From: Marinobacter antarcticus
GTDB taxonomy: Bacteria; Pseudomonadota; Gammaproteobacteria; Pseudomonadales; Oleiphilaceae
Direction: 5' to 3'
NCBI RefSeq assembly: GCF_900142385.1
Contig: NZ_FRAQ01000001.1
Coordinates: forward strand, 372,001 to 436,000
DNA: 64,000 nucleotides
Shown: positions 37,549 through 47,454 of the stretch, in pieces
How the letters are laid out: the number at the start of each line of letters is the position of its first letter
How positions within the stretch are numbered: position 1 is the first letter of the stretch
The notes under the pieces: generated by a model
Seen by the model: the letters and a program-made list of their open reading frames with translations, nothing else
Databases searched by the model: none
What the model was told of the DNA's origin: nothing
Made by a program: the position numbers and the translations under genes

Positions 37549-38910
37549 GTGGAAGCGATTGAAAACATGCTTGGTGCAATCAACGGGCTGGTCTGGGGGC
37601 CTCCCATGCTGGTGCTTATTCTTGGTGTGGGGCTGTTTTTAAGTCTCGGCCTGAAGCTGATGCCCATTCTCAAGCTCGGCGCCGGCTTTCGACTGATGTG
37701 GAATGGCCGCAGCGCCACGGGTGCTGAATCGGATGGTGAAATCCCCCCGTTTCAGGCGCTGATGACCGCCCTTTCGGCAACCGTAGGGACAGGGAACATT
37801 GCAGGTGTTGCGACGGCGGTTTTCCTCGGCGGGCCGGGCGCCCTGTTCTGGATGTGGCTGACGGCCCTGGTGGGCATGGCCACCAAGTTCTCCGAAGCGG
37901 TACTCGCGGTGCGCTTCCGTGAAGTAGATGAGCGTGGCTCCTATGTCGGCGGGCCCATGTATTACATTCGTAACGGTCTTGGCAAAAAATGGGCCTGGCT
38001 GGGCGTACTGTTTGCCATTTTCGCAGCCATCGCCGGGTTTGGCATCGGCAATACTGTGCAAGCCAACTCGGTCGCAGACGTAATGGAGACAACATTCGGT
38101 CTGCCACACTGGATCAGCGGCATTATTCTGATGGTACTGGTGGGCATGGTTCTGATTGGCGGTATCCGCCGCATCGGGCAGGTAGCCAGCGCGCTCGTTC
38201 CTCTTATGGCGCTGTCGTATCTGATTGCGGGCCTGGTTGTCCTGGCCATTAATTACGCCGACATCCCTGCCGCATTTGCCCTGATCTTCGAGCATGCCTT
38301 CAGCCCCATCGCTGCAGAAGGCGGCTTTGCCGGTGCAGCAGTCTGGGCTGCTATCCGTTTTGGTGTTGCCCGAGGCGTCTTTTCCAACGAGGCCGGCTTG
38401 GGCTCTGCACCTATCGCCCACGCTGCTGCACAAACCAAGAACCCGATTAATCAAGGTCTGGTGGCCATGCTGGGCACCTTTATCGACACCATCATCATCT
38501 GTACGATCACCGGTCTGGTCATCATCACCTCTGGTGCATGGACATCCGGCGAATCTGGCGCGGCACTCACTTCAATGGCTTTCGCTCAGGCACTCCCGGG
38601 CGTTGGTGATTATGTGGTGGCCATTGCTCTGGCTGTTTTTGCCTTTACCACCTTGCTTGGCTGGTCGTTCTACGGTGAGCGTAGCATCGAGTTTCTGTTC
38701 GGGGTGAAAGCCATAGTGCCTTACAGGGTCGCCTGGATCCTTGCTATCCCCATTGGGGCAACAGTAAACCTGGGCCTGGTCTGGCTGGTAGCCGACACTT
38801 TGAACGCCATGATGGCTCTGCCGAATCTGATCGCCCTTCTGTTGCTCAGCCCTGTGGTGTTCAGGCTGACCAAAGAGCATTTTGAGCAAGAAAAGGCCGT
38901 GGGGCTGTGA
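37549..38910 (+). CDS. Sodium:alanine/glycine symporter, AGCS family
   Basis: A 453-residue carrier with about eleven helices that imports alanine or glycine with Na+. Family signatures are TVGTGNIAGVATAVFLGGPGALFWMW and RGVFSNEAGLGSAPIAHAAA, which contribute to the Na+ and amino acid sites. It starts at GTG 37549, behind AAGGGG at 37538-37543. The family is clear; the choice of amino acid is inferred from characterised members. Confidence 0.93.
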   Translation: MEAIENMLGAINGLVWGPPMLVLILGVGLFLSLGLKLMPILKLGAGFRLMWNGRSATGAESDGEIPPFQALMTALSATVGTGNIAGVATAVFLGGPGALFWMWLTALVGMATKFSEAVLAVRFREVDERGSYVGGPMYYIRNGLGKKWAWLGVLFAIFAAIAGFGIGNTVQANSVADVMETTFGLPHWISGIILMVLVGMVLIGGIRRIGQVASALVPLMALSYLIAGLVVLAINYADIPAAFALIFEHAFSPIAAEGGFAGAAVWAAIRFGVARGVFSNEAGLGSAPIAHAAAQTKNPINQGLVAMLGTFIDTIIICTITGLVIITSGAWTSGESGAALTSMAFAQALPGVGDYVVAIALAVFAFTTLLGWSFYGERSIEFLFGVKAIVPYRVAWILAIPIGATVNLGLVWLVADTLNAMMALPNLIALLLLSPVVFRLTKEHFEQEKAVGL

Positions 38911-39102
38911 TGGAGCTCTGCTAAAACAACCATCATAGCAACTGCGCAATGGGCCAGTGCCGGCTGAGGTGAATCAACTGGCCCTTGCAATACCGTCATC
39001 CGGCACCAATGATTCTCGTATACACTCAACAAATGATCCCGGCAGCCTACCTGTCGGAATCTCGAATAACGCTATCACAAGCAGCATCGAAGGAGAGCGA
39101 AT

Positions 39103-39756
39103 ATGAGTTTACGTCTAGGCGATACCGCACCGGATTTTGAACAGGACTCCAGTGAAGGCAGGATTTCCTTCCACAAATGGTTAGGCAATGGGTGGGGCGT
39201 GCTGTTCTCTCACCCAGCAGACTTTACGCCAGTGTGCACAACTGAGCTTGGCCTGACTGCAAAGCTAAAAGACCAGTTTGCCCAGCGCAACGTTAAAGCC
39301 ATCGCGTTGAGCGTAGATCCCGTTGACTCCCACCATGAGTGGATCAAGGACATCAACGAAACCCAGGGCTGCGCGGTGAATTTCCCGATCATTGCCGACC
39401 ACGACGGCAAGGTCGCTGAGCTGTACGACATGATTCACCCCAACGCAGACAGCACGCTCACCGTGCGTTCGCTGTTCGTGATCGATCCGAACAAAAAAGT
39501 TCGCCTGATGATCACTTACCCGGCCAGCACCGGCCGTAACTTCAACGAAGTTCTGCGGGTGATCGATTCTCTACAGCTGACCGACGAACACAAAGTCGCC
39601 ACCCCGGGCAACTGGGAACGCGGCGGAGACGTGGTGATCGTGCCCTCGCTTCAGGATGAGGAAGAAATCAAGAAGCGCTTCCCGAAGGGCTACAAGAAGG
39701 TGAAGTCCTACCTGCGGATGACACCGGACCCGACAGCCAACTGGAGCGGTGACTGA
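39103..39756 (+). CDS. 1-Cys peroxiredoxin (Prx6 type)
   Basis: Reduces peroxides in the cytoplasm. The 217-residue protein has HPADFTPVCTTELG with the peroxidatic Cys45, and the long C-terminal domain of Prx6-type enzymes (GGDVVIVPSLQDEEEIKKRFP, TPDPTANWSGD at the end). No resolving cysteine is seen at the usual 2-Cys place. GGAGAGCG precedes the ATG, and a strong terminator follows at 39781. Confidence 0.95.
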   Translation: MSLRLGDTAPDFEQDSSEGRISFHKWLGNGWGVLFSHPADFTPVCTTELGLTAKLKDQFAQRNVKAIALSVDPVDSHHEWIKDINETQGCAVNFPIIADHDGKVAELYDMIHPNADSTLTVRSLFVIDPNKKVRLMITYPASTGRNFNEVLRVIDSLQLTDEHKVATPGNWERGGDVVIVPSLQDEEEIKKRFPKGYKKVKSYLRMTPDPTANWSGD

Positions 39757-39780
39757 TTATCAGCGCCAACTCGTGAAGCA

Positions 39781-39818
39781 AAAAAAGGCCGGGCAGCGTA
39801 AGCTGCCCGGCCTTTTTT
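39781..39818. terminator. Bidirectional intrinsic terminator
   Basis: A 17-bp perfect stem, AAAAAAGGCCGGGCAGC and its complement, with the loop GTAA and T- and A-runs on both sides. It separates the peroxiredoxin gene from the convergent metQ. Confidence 0.95.
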
Positions 39819-39834
39819 ATGGCTTTCGTTCTGA

Positions 39835-40617
39835 TCAGAACGCAGGAACCACGGCACCTTTGTACTTTTCCTTGATAAAGTCACGGACTTCATCCGATTT
39901 CAGCGCCTTCGCCAGCTTCTGCATGGCGTCACTGTCCTTGTTATCAGGGCGCGCCACCAGAATGTTCACATACGGAGAGTCGGAACCTTCAATAATCAAC
40001 GCGTCTTCCGTCGGGTTCAGGCCCGCTTCGAGCGCGTAGTTGGTGTTGATCAGCGCTACATCCACTTGATCAAGAATTCGTGGCAGCGTCGCAGCTTCCA
40101 ACTCTTTGAAGTCGATATTTTTGGGGTTATCGGCAATATCACGCGGAGTTGCTGTGATCTTGCTGCCTTCTTTCAGTGTGATCAGTCCAGCTTTCTGAAG
40201 CAGAAGCAACGCCCGACCACCGTTGGTAGGATCGTTCGGAATGGCAATGACTGCGCCTTCTTTCAGATCATCCAGAGAATCAATCTTGTTGGAGTAGGCA
40301 CCAAACGGCTCAACGTGAATACCGGCAACGGTCACGAGACTGGTACCCCGGCCGTCATTGAACTCATCCAGGTACGGCTGGTGCTGGAAGAAGTTGGCAT
40401 CCATACGCTTCTGGTCCACCTGAACGTTCGGCTGGATATAGTCGGTAAACACCTTCACATCCAACTCTACGCCCTGTTCGGCCAGCTTCGGCTTCACAAA
40501 CTCCAGAAGTTCGGCATGGGGCACCGGCGTTGCTGCTACGGACAGCTTCTCAGCGGACACAGCGGCAGAAAAAACAGAGACGGCAGCCAGTGCTACCAGG
40601 GTTTTCTTGAAGTTCAT
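39835..40617 (-). CDS. metQ: Methionine ABC transporter, substrate-binding protein
   Basis: Periplasmic D/L-methionine-binding protein of the NlpA family, 260 residues. The signal peptide is followed by SAEKLSVAATPVPHAELLEFVKP, the family's first strand. No lipobox cysteine is present (cleavage probably after AVSA), so it should be a soluble periplasmic protein rather than a lipoprotein like E. coli MetQ. Last gene of the - strand operon metN-metI-metQ, 58 nt after metI. Confidence 0.93.
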   Translation of the reverse strand: MNFKKTLVALAAVSVFSAAVSAEKLSVAATPVPHAELLEFVKPKLAEQGVELDVKVFTDYIQPNVQVDQKRMDANFFQHQPYLDEFNDGRGTSLVTVAGIHVEPFGAYSNKIDSLDDLKEGAVIAIPNDPTNGGRALLLLQKAGLITLKEGSKITATPRDIADNPKNIDFKELEAATLPRILDQVDVALINTNYALEAGLNPTEDALIIEGSDSPYVNILVARPDNKDSDAMQKLAKALKSDEVRDFIKEKYKGAVVPAF

Positions 40618-40675
40618 AAATGCACTCTCCTGTTAACTGAAAATTACTTTGATATCAGGCCTACTCGAACTAAAA

Positions 40676-41341
40676 CTACTTCCGGCTAAAATATAAAACC
40701 AGGCGATCGCCGACCATCTGCAGAATCTGCACAAAAATCACCAGCAAGGCCACGGTAATCACCATCACGTCAGTCTGAAACCGCTGGTAGCCAAAACGTA
40801 TCGCCAGGTCACCCAGGCCACCGCCGCCAATAACGCCAGACATGGCCGCATAAGAGACCAGCGTAATCGCCGTAACCGTAATGCCGGCGATGATGCCCGG
40901 AAGTGCCTCTGGCAACAAGGCACCGAAAACGATCTGCCGCACGCTGGCCCCCATAGCTTGGGTTGCCTCGATGATGCCCCGATCAACTTCCCGCAGAGAC
41001 GTTTCAACCAGCCGGGCAAAGAATGGCGCTCCGCCAGCCACGAGCGGCGGAATGGCGCCCGCTACGCCCAGAGACGTGCCGATCAGCATTACAGTAAACG
41101 GTATCATCACAATCAGCAGAATAATGAACGGCACCGAGCGCAGCACGTTCACCACAAACGACAGCACGGCGTATGCCAACGGTTGTGCCAACAACTGGCG
41201 CTTACCGGTCAGGAACAGCAACACACCGATAGGCAAGCCAGCCAGAACACTGAACAGCAGCGACATAGCCACCATCACGAGGGTGTCCCAGCTCGCTATG
41301 CCAATCTCAGGCCAGTCCACGTTACTCAGTAAAGCTTCCAT
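40676..41341 (-). CDS. metI: Methionine ABC transporter, permease
   Basis: A 221-residue inner membrane permease with five helices. It carries the EAA loop in EATQAMGASVRQIVFGALLPEALPGIIAG, which docks on MetN. The start overlaps the last base of metN, so the two are translationally coupled. Substrate is D/L-methionine by family and operon. Confidence 0.94.
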   Translation of the reverse strand: MEALLSNVDWPEIGIASWDTLVMVAMSLLFSVLAGLPIGVLLFLTGKRQLLAQPLAYAVLSFVVNVLRSVPFIILLIVMIPFTVMLIGTSLGVAGAIPPLVAGGAPFFARLVETSLREVDRGIIEATQAMGASVRQIVFGALLPEALPGIIAGITVTAITLVSYAAMSGVIGGGGLGDLAIRFGYQRFQTDVMVITVALLVIFVQILQMVGDRLVLYFSRK

Positions 41342-42348
41342 CAGCGCACCACCTCCACGTGAACATCGGCCGCTTCCAGAGCGCTCATGGCAACCTCCAG
41401 ATCACCACCTACCAAAGACAGGGTCAACTGCCCGTAGGGCGTGTCTTTGATGTGATCAATACGGCCCGACAGAATGCTGAAATCCACTCCCGAGGCACGT
41501 GCAACGCTGCCCAATAATGGCTGATAGGTGGACTCACCCTTAAACGTCAGGCGCAGGATACGGCCCTTGGCCTTTTGCAGGTCTTCCTGCCGCTCCTGGC
41601 TGTCGACGCTTTCACTCTCGAGCACAAAATCCCGGGTGGTGGGGTGTTTCGGATGCAGGAATACATCACTCACTGCGCCCATTTCTACCACGCGCCCACC
41701 ATCCATCACCGCAACCCGGTCACACACCCGGCGCACCACGTCCATCTCATGGGTAATGAGTACGATAGTGAGACCCAATTCCTTATTAATCTCTGCCAGC
41801 AACCTGAGCACCGACTGAGTCGTTTGCGGATCCAGGGCGCTGGTGGCTTCATCACACAGAAGAATCGTAGGCCTGCAGGCCAGCGCCCGGGCAATGCCCA
41901 CACGCTGCTTCTGACCACCGGATAGCTGGGAGGGATACTTGTCGGCCTGATCCGTGAGGCTGACGCGAGCCAGCAACTCCTGCACACGGTTCCGGATTTC
42001 CGCTTTGGAATAGATGCCCGCCAGCTTCATCGGGAAGGCGATGTTGTCCGAAACAGTTTTTGACGAAAGCAGGTTGAAGTGCTGGAAGATCATGCCGACT
42101 TTACGGCGGAAGGCGCGTAGCTCAGAAGCGCTGTAACGGGTAATATTTTCGTTATCAATCAGGATATCACCGCCGGTCGGTGGTTCCAGAAGGTTGATCA
42201 GGCGCACCAGGGTGGATTTTCCCGCCCCGGAATGCCCGACAATACCGAACACCTCGCCGGTTTCAATAGTCATATCAGTTGGGTACAGCGCGGGGATCGC
42301 CCGGCCGCCTACCTGATACGACTTCTGTACCTGGTTAAATACAATCAC
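41341..42348 (-). CDS. metN: Methionine ABC transporter, ATPase
   Basis: A 335-residue ABC ATPase with Walker [12 protein letters not shown], signature [12 protein letters not shown], Walker [13 protein letters not shown] and a C-terminal NIL (ACT-like) domain of about 90 residues that gives methionine feedback inhibition in characterised MetN. First gene of metNIQ. I saw no SAM riboswitch in the short upstream stretch. Confidence 0.95.
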   Translation of the reverse strand: MIVFNQVQKSYQVGGRAIPALYPTDMTIETGEVFGIVGHSGAGKSTLVRLINLLEPPTGGDILIDNENITRYSASELRAFRRKVGMIFQHFNLLSSKTVSDNIAFPMKLAGIYSKAEIRNRVQELLARVSLTDQADKYPSQLSGGQKQRVGIARALACRPTILLCDEATSALDPQTTQSVLRLLAEINKELGLTIVLITHEMDVVRRVCDRVAVMDGGRVVEMGAVSDVFLHPKHPTTRDFVLESESVDSQERQEDLQKAKGRILRLTFKGESTYQPLLGSVARASGVDFSILSGRIDHIKDTPYGQLTLSLVGGDLEVAMSALEAADVHVEVVR

Positions 42349-42473
42349 GGTCAGCGCCTTGTGGGTGCAGGATTAAAGCCGGCGATTATAGACTATTCGC
42401 ATGCCAAACCCGAATCCGGGTTTTCCCTACACCCAGCATCCCGCCATGCTGGTTCGCTACAGGCACAATGCCC

Positions 42474-43106
42474 TCAGTGCAGCGCTCGCAGTTGCCGTGG
42501 ATACAGCGCAGCACTTACTTCAGGCTCTTCCAGAAGGTCGGCCAGCTCAAGGTCAATATCGCTTTCTTCACCGTGCTCCGGTAGTGGCTCAAACAGTGTG
42601 CTGAGCCAGGATGCAATCGAAGGTTCTTCATCACGCCTGTAGTCCGTAGACAAGGCTTTAATGCGGCGAAAGCCTATGATGCGCTGATGCTTCGGATCCC
42701 GGATCTGTTCAAATCCACGCCAGTAAACGTGATCCCGGGTATGGAGCTGGACAAACAAAGTGTCTATCGGCTCATTCGGCTCGTCTTCGGCGCTGTCTGA
42801 AGACGCTTCCAGACTGTCTGCAGAAGCTTCAGGGCCGTCATCTTCAACAGCCTCCTTCTTTTTATGACGGATGGTTGTCCAGGCGGGATAGAGAACCGCC
42901 ACAGCGTCCGCTTCTACATGCTCGCGGGCAGCACGGAGGATCAACCCCCAGCGCGCCTTGTCGGCATCGGTTTCAAGTGAGTTGATGGGCAAGTCATAGC
43001 TTTGTTCGCTGGCCAGAACAATCGCCATCATCGGGGCGTCAAGCTCCCCCATGGCTTCTGCCTGTGCTACGGATACCAGTTCATCGATTGCCATCGGTTG
43101 GTTCAT
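42474..43106 (-). CDS. Conserved-looking cytoplasmic protein of unknown function
   Basis: A 210-residue acidic protein not recognised. No signal peptide or membrane segment. The N-terminal half (DELVSVAQAEAMGELDAPMMAI to TTIRHKKK) looks folded; a Glu/Asp/Ser-rich linker at about 94-120 (DDGPEASADSLEASSDSAED) separates it from a C-terminal half with RDHVYWRGFEQIRDPKHQRI. It stands alone between metN and the amidase gene. Confidence 0.75.
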   Translation of the reverse strand: MNQPMAIDELVSVAQAEAMGELDAPMMAIVLASEQSYDLPINSLETDADKARWGLILRAAREHVEADAVAVLYPAWTTIRHKKKEAVEDDGPEASADSLEASSDSAEDEPNEPIDTLFVQLHTRDHVYWRGFEQIRDPKHQRIIGFRRIKALSTDYRRDEEPSIASWLSTLFEPLPEHGEESDIDLELADLLEEPEVSAALYPRQLRALH

Positions 43107-43227
43107 AATACGCTCGACTCCTCGATGCCATCAGGATGTATTAGGAAGAAGGTCTCCCTGATACACAGCATAGCCTGTTAAGCATACAAAGATAAACGTG
43201 GGCTTACGGCCAACGGATCACAACTCT

Positions 43228-44742
43228 TCATCCGCTCGCGGCCGGAAATGCATTGTCGAGGCGCTCGTAATAATCAAACCAGGGGGCTGCTTCTTCAAGC
43301 TGCGCAGCCAGTTGTAGCAATACGTCCTCACCACCATGAGGTGCGCCCAGCTGTACACCAACCGGCAGCCCTGCTGCTGTCCAGTGCATGGGCACCGACA
43401 TGGCCGGCGTTCCCGTGAGGTTGGCAAGCTGAGTAAAGGGCGTTCGGGCAAGGCTCTCCATCGCCATCTGATCTACCTGACCGCTACGGTGCACCATTTT
43501 CCCGGCTTTGAACGTCAGCATCAACTTTGCCGCCAGCTTCAGGTGAGCCGGTGTCTCCAACTCCCCGATACGGGCTGGCAACTGGCCGGTGGTCGGGCAG
43601 AGGTAGAGGTCGTATCCCCCGAAAAATGCTCCCAGTGCCCGGGCGAACTCATTCCACTGCTGACGACGAAGCACGTAATCTGACAGCGGCATGGTATTAC
43701 CCAACATACCAATCAGACGGGTATCCAGCTCAAAATCGCTGTCTGTTGCACCAAGCTGGCCTTTGGCTTTCGCCATCATGGCGGATACTTCACCAAAATA
43801 GAGGCCAAGGTAGCAGCGTGCCAGCGCCATGCCATCGAACTCCGGCCGGGCATACTCAACTTTGTGCCCCAGGTTTTCCAGAATCCGAGCTGTTTCCTCA
43901 ACCGCCGCAACGCACTCGGGAGCTACCTCGGTGTCATAAGGAGACGATGTGAATACGCCGATTTTCAGGCTGCCAGACGATTTCTGCATCAGATCAGCAT
44001 AGGCGGACTCGGGCGCGGGGATGACAAACGGATCGCCGGAGGCAGCGCCGCTGAGCACATCCAGCATGGCAGCACTGTCGCGTACGGTGCGGGTCACCAC
44101 ATGATCCGAAGAGGCGCCGGTCCAGGATTCGCCCATCAGGGGCCCGCTTGAGATGCGACCGCGAGACGGCTTGAGTCCAAACAGCCCGTTGTAGGCTGCG
44201 GGGATGCGGATTGAACCACCACCATCGTTAGCGCCGGCCATGGGCACGATACCGGCGGCGGCTGCAGCACCAGAGCCACCGCTTGAGCCCCCGGGGGTGA
44301 GGTTGGTGTTCCAGGGATTGCGCGATGCCCCCCACAGCTCGGATTCCGTGATCGCCTTGAGGCCGAATTCCGGTGTTGCTGTCCGCCCCAGAAATACCAG
44401 CCCACCCTCGCGGGCACGGCGCACAAACTCTGAATCCTGTGACGCAATATTGTTTTTAAAACCGCGGCTGCCGTAGGTACAGGGTCGACCAGCCTGTTCC
44501 TGCGCCAGATCCTTGAGCAACAAAGGAACACCGGCGAACACACCTTGCTCAGGGAAATCCTGGGCCAGAGCTTCGGAGAACTGGGGAAAGCAGATCGCGT
44601 TAAGGGAACCATTCACAGAGGTTGCCCGTTCCACTGCAGCCTCGCATACTTCCCGGGAGGTCACTTCGCCACGGCGTATGAGATCAGCCAGCGCGGTGGC
44701 GTCGTAACGAAGATACTCAGATTGCTTCATAATGGCGTCCAT
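43228..44742 (-). CDS. Amidase (amidase-signature family)
   Basis: A 504-residue hydrolase with the Ser-cisSer-Lys triad: Lys in [12 protein letters not shown], cis-Ser in [13 protein letters not shown] and the nucleophile in [15 protein letters not shown]. This family acts on amides from acetamide to aryl and peptide amides, and the substrate is unknown. GatA is less likely, as gatB and gatC are absent. Start may be ATG 44742 or ATG 44730; neither has a strong ribosome-binding site. Divergent from and overlapping the upstream region of the transglycosylase gene. Confidence 0.9.
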   Translation of the reverse strand: MDAIMKQSEYLRYDATALADLIRRGEVTSREVCEAAVERATSVNGSLNAICFPQFSEALAQDFPEQGVFAGVPLLLKDLAQEQAGRPCTYGSRGFKNNIASQDSEFVRRAREGGLVFLGRTATPEFGLKAITESELWGASRNPWNTNLTPGGSSGGSGAAAAAGIVPMAGANDGGGSIRIPAAYNGLFGLKPSRGRISSGPLMGESWTGASSDHVVTRTVRDSAAMLDVLSGAASGDPFVIPAPESAYADLMQKSSGSLKIGVFTSSPYDTEVAPECVAAVEETARILENLGHKVEYARPEFDGMALARCYLGLYFGEVSAMMAKAKGQLGATDSDFELDTRLIGMLGNTMPLSDYVLRRQQWNEFARALGAFFGGYDLYLCPTTGQLPARIGELETPAHLKLAAKLMLTFKAGKMVHRSGQVDQMAMESLARTPFTQLANLTGTPAMSVPMHWTAAGLPVGVQLGAPHGGEDVLLQLAAQLEEAAPWFDYYERLDNAFPAASG

Positions 44743-44782
44743 TTGTTATTGTGGTGCCCGGAATACCACGGACACATCGTTT

Positions 44783-45922
44783 ATGAACTCAAGATTCGCA
44801 AGCTTACGACAGGTTGTTCTGATTTTCATCCTGACCGCTCTGGCACAGGTGCCAGCGCTGGCGGAAGAGAACCAGGCAGAAGACGAAAGCACTGACACCG
44901 CTGGTTGGACAGCCATCGTGAGGAACTCGCCTTACTGGGTCAGCCAGGGCGTTTACACGAACATTCTCACCATTCGTCGCTGGGTACTGAAGGAGTCAGG
45001 CTACTGTTCAAGCCCTGACCGCCACATTCTGTTCGACATGCGAGGCCAGTTTCTGGGCTGGATCAGCAACGGTTCCGACAGCGCAACAACCCAGAAGCGC
45101 CTGAACGATACTCGCCAGTCGATGCACGAAAAAGGGCTCACCGAAGAGTGGATTGCCGGCGACTCAGATACCAAGGGCTATCCGTTTGCCCTGGCGTGTG
45201 ACCAGCCCCACGTAAATCTGGACCTTGCCGTTGGCCGTTACCTGGGCACACGGGCCAGCGATCGGGTATGGGGCGCCTGGGACGACCTCTCCTTTGCAAC
45301 CCGCGAACAGCCCGGTTCACTTCACGATGCACTGATGTACATCGTTCAGCGCCGGAGCGAGCAAAACCGTTTTGCCCTGCCAGCGGTTTTGCCCAGATAT
45401 CTGGCCGGACAAATCCTGATAGAAAGCGGAGGGCAGGCAAGAGCACACTCCCGTGCAAACGCCAAAGGCATTCTCCAGCTTTCACCTCCCGCACTGAAAG
45501 ACTGCCAGATCAAACCGCAGAATTATTGGCACCGACTGGCGCAGATCGATTGCGCGCTGCGCCTGATGCATCAAAATGCCCGCAACCTCCAGCCCGTCTT
45601 CGACGAACGTTTTGGCCACCTGCCGGAAAGCAAACGCAATGAGCTGTTCGTGCTGTTGCTGGTTCAGGCATACCACGGTGGCGCAAGCCGCGTTCAGGCA
45701 CTTCTTGATGACGAGACACTGGCAAAGCCAGCAGCATACTTTGCGTCAAACCACGAGAGCTTTACCGCTGGCGACATCGCGTTTGGCATAGTGTTTCACA
45801 ACCTGGGCCGTGACAGACTGGGGCTGGCCTCACTGTATTACGTTGCCGATGTGCAACTGGCAACCGAAGCCCTGTGCCAAACGACAAAGCTTAAATCCGC
45901 TGAGTTCTGCGCGTGGAAGTAG
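44783..45922 (+). CDS. Exported lytic-transglycosylase-like protein
   Basis: A 379-residue protein with a signal peptide (to about PALA-EEN). A central SLT-like domain has the catalytic-glutamate segment ILIESGGQARAHSRANAKGILQLSP, typical of soluble lytic transglycosylases that cleave peptidoglycan. ATG 44783 is chosen because it gives a proper signal peptide, whereas the frame open from 44732 overlaps the amidase start. The N-terminal 190 residues are not recognised. It overlaps the TSUP permease gene by 10 nt. Confidence 0.83.
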   Translation: MNSRFASLRQVVLIFILTALAQVPALAEENQAEDESTDTAGWTAIVRNSPYWVSQGVYTNILTIRRWVLKESGYCSSPDRHILFDMRGQFLGWISNGSDSATTQKRLNDTRQSMHEKGLTEEWIAGDSDTKGYPFALACDQPHVNLDLAVGRYLGTRASDRVWGAWDDLSFATREQPGSLHDALMYIVQRRSEQNRFALPAVLPRYLAGQILIESGGQARAHSRANAKGILQLSPPALKDCQIKPQNYWHRLAQIDCALRLMHQNARNLQPVFDERFGHLPESKRNELFVLLLVQAYHGGASRVQALLDDETLAKPAAYFASNHESFTAGDIAFGIVFHNLGRDRLGLASLYYVADVQLATEALCQTTKLKSAEFCAWK

Positions 45923-46680
45923 CCCTGATTCCAGAAAGCCTGAGCCTGACGGTGGCGCTTTCCCTTCTCGGTAGCTCGGTTATTACGTCAATGATTACCG
46001 CCAGCCTGGGCGCTGGCGGAGGTGTTTTGCTGCTATTGCTGATGGCATCCTGGATGCCGGCAGCAGCGATCATCCCCGTACATGGCATGATTCAACTGGG
46101 CTCCAACGGTGGCCGGGCAATACTGACCTGGAAGCATATCGACTGGCGGGTTATCGCAGCTTTCGCACCCGGCGTTATCGCAGGTGCGGCAGCGGGAGCC
46201 TGGTTACTGGTAAGCCTGCCTGCCTATCTGTGGCAGCTGACCATCGCCGTATTCGTGCTCTATCTTTGCTGGGGCCCGGCACTACCCAAAGGTGCTTTCG
46301 GTCCTGCCGGGATATTTATCGCATCCACAGTAACCAGCTTTGTCAGTCTTTTTGTGGGCGCCACCGGCCCTCTGGTGGCTGCGTTCATAAAGCAGATTCA
46401 TGTGGATCGGTTCCACACGGTTGCAACCTTTGCCACCGCGATGATTTTGCAGCATGCGCCCAAAGCCCTGGTGTTCGGCGTGACGGGTTTTGTTTTTGCA
46501 GATTGGCTGCTGTTTATTCTGGCCATGATTGCCTGCGGTTTTGCCGGCACCTGGATAGGCCTGCGCCTTCTGAACTCGCTCGATAACCGCTGGTTCAGCA
46601 AGGCGCTGAATATCGTTCTGACCATCCTCGCTCTGCGCTTGCTATGGCAGGCCAGCGCGGCGGCAAACTGGTGGTCCTGA
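45913..46680 (+). CDS. TSUP-family (TauE/SafE) permease
   Basis: A 255-residue inner membrane protein with seven to eight helices and the two half-repeats of the sulfite/organosulfonate exporter family (SLGAGGGVLLLLLMASWMP and FVGATGPLVAAFI). It probably moves sulfite, sulfoacetate or a similar anion. It starts at GTG 45913, 10 nt inside the preceding gene, so translation is probably coupled. Confidence 0.88.
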   Translation: MEVALIPESLSLTVALSLLGSSVITSMITASLGAGGGVLLLLLMASWMPAAAIIPVHGMIQLGSNGGRAILTWKHIDWRVIAAFAPGVIAGAAAGAWLLVSLPAYLWQLTIAVFVLYLCWGPALPKGAFGPAGIFIASTVTSFVSLFVGATGPLVAAFIKQIHVDRFHTVATFATAMILQHAPKALVFGVTGFVFADWLLFILAMIACGFAGTWIGLRLLNSLDNRWFSKALNIVLTILALRLLWQASAAANWWS

Positions 46681-46687
46681 GCTTCCC

Positions 46688-47330
46688 CTACTGTTGCTCT
46701 GCCGCAGGCATCACCACAACCCGGTTACGGCCGGCACAATGCCAATAGGCGCACCCTGGGCCAGTGACCGAAAAAACGCCTCCCGCTCGGCCAGAGAGCT
46801 CATCACCTCGTCACGCTCATCCACCACCATATTGAATATGTCAGCTACCTGACGAATTTCTGAGCCGCAGGTGCCTCTTACCGCATTGGTTCGCACGCCA
46901 AGATGGCGCTCATGCACCTGTTGCCCCAAGCCCTTTAACGGCGCCATCAGACGGCGGAAACGCCACATGGCAAGCGGAACAATCAGCACGATCACCGCCA
47001 GCAAAATCCAGAGAAACGCATCTTTAATGCGGGTGGCGGGCGCATTAGCTTCGTGGGCCGGCCAGACAGCTGCCACGAACCAGGGCACCTCAGCCATCTG
47101 CCACACCGACAGGATAATGCTTTCGCTTTCGCCATTGCGTGTCTTGGCAGTACCCTCAAAACCATTCATAGCTTCCTGGAGCATCGCGGTGGTAATGCTT
47201 ACCGGCTGCATCACTTCACCAGTGCGAGCGGTAAGGCAGGGTGAACCCACATGCCCGAGCAAGTTTTCGCCCGATCAGCAACTCCTCGCCCAGCAGCTGG
47301 GCACAAGCTTGCCCACCACTCCAGGATAGT
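46688..47330 (-). pseudogene. Remnant of a membrane diguanylate cyclase (sensor-HAMP-PAS-GGDEF) with internal deletion
   Basis: The readable frame (47262-46711) gives the end of a periplasmic sensor (GSPCLTARTGEV), a membrane helix, HAMP-like RFRRLMAPLKGLGQQV and the first residues of a PAS domain (FFRSLAQGAPIGI). It then breaks. In the next frame, YWHCAGRNRVVVMPAAEQQ to the TAG at 46688 matches the typical end of a GGDEF domain, so the PAS and GGDEF cores are deleted. Upstream, another frame (LGEELLIGRKLA) continues the sensor, showing a frameshift near 47262. No start is visible beyond 47330. Confidence 0.75.
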
Positions 47331-47454
47331 CTGAAATAAAACCTCTACTTACTGTTTTTAATGAATTTTTCGAACCTGGCGCGGGATTTGTCTATAACCA
47401 GTTGTCCAGGGATACCCAAGGACATTTATTCATTCAAACGTCACGGAGCAGACT

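Noticed and set aside
37639..38454. A 271-codon - strand frame opposite the AGCS symporter
   Set aside because: It is a shadow of the symporter gene; its Cys/His-rich composition is not protein-like.
40490..40617. MetQ as a lipoprotein
   Set aside because: No cysteine near the signal cleavage site.
42349..42473. SAM riboswitch upstream of metN
   Set aside because: Only about 125 nt are available, and none of the conserved SAM-riboswitch cores is seen.
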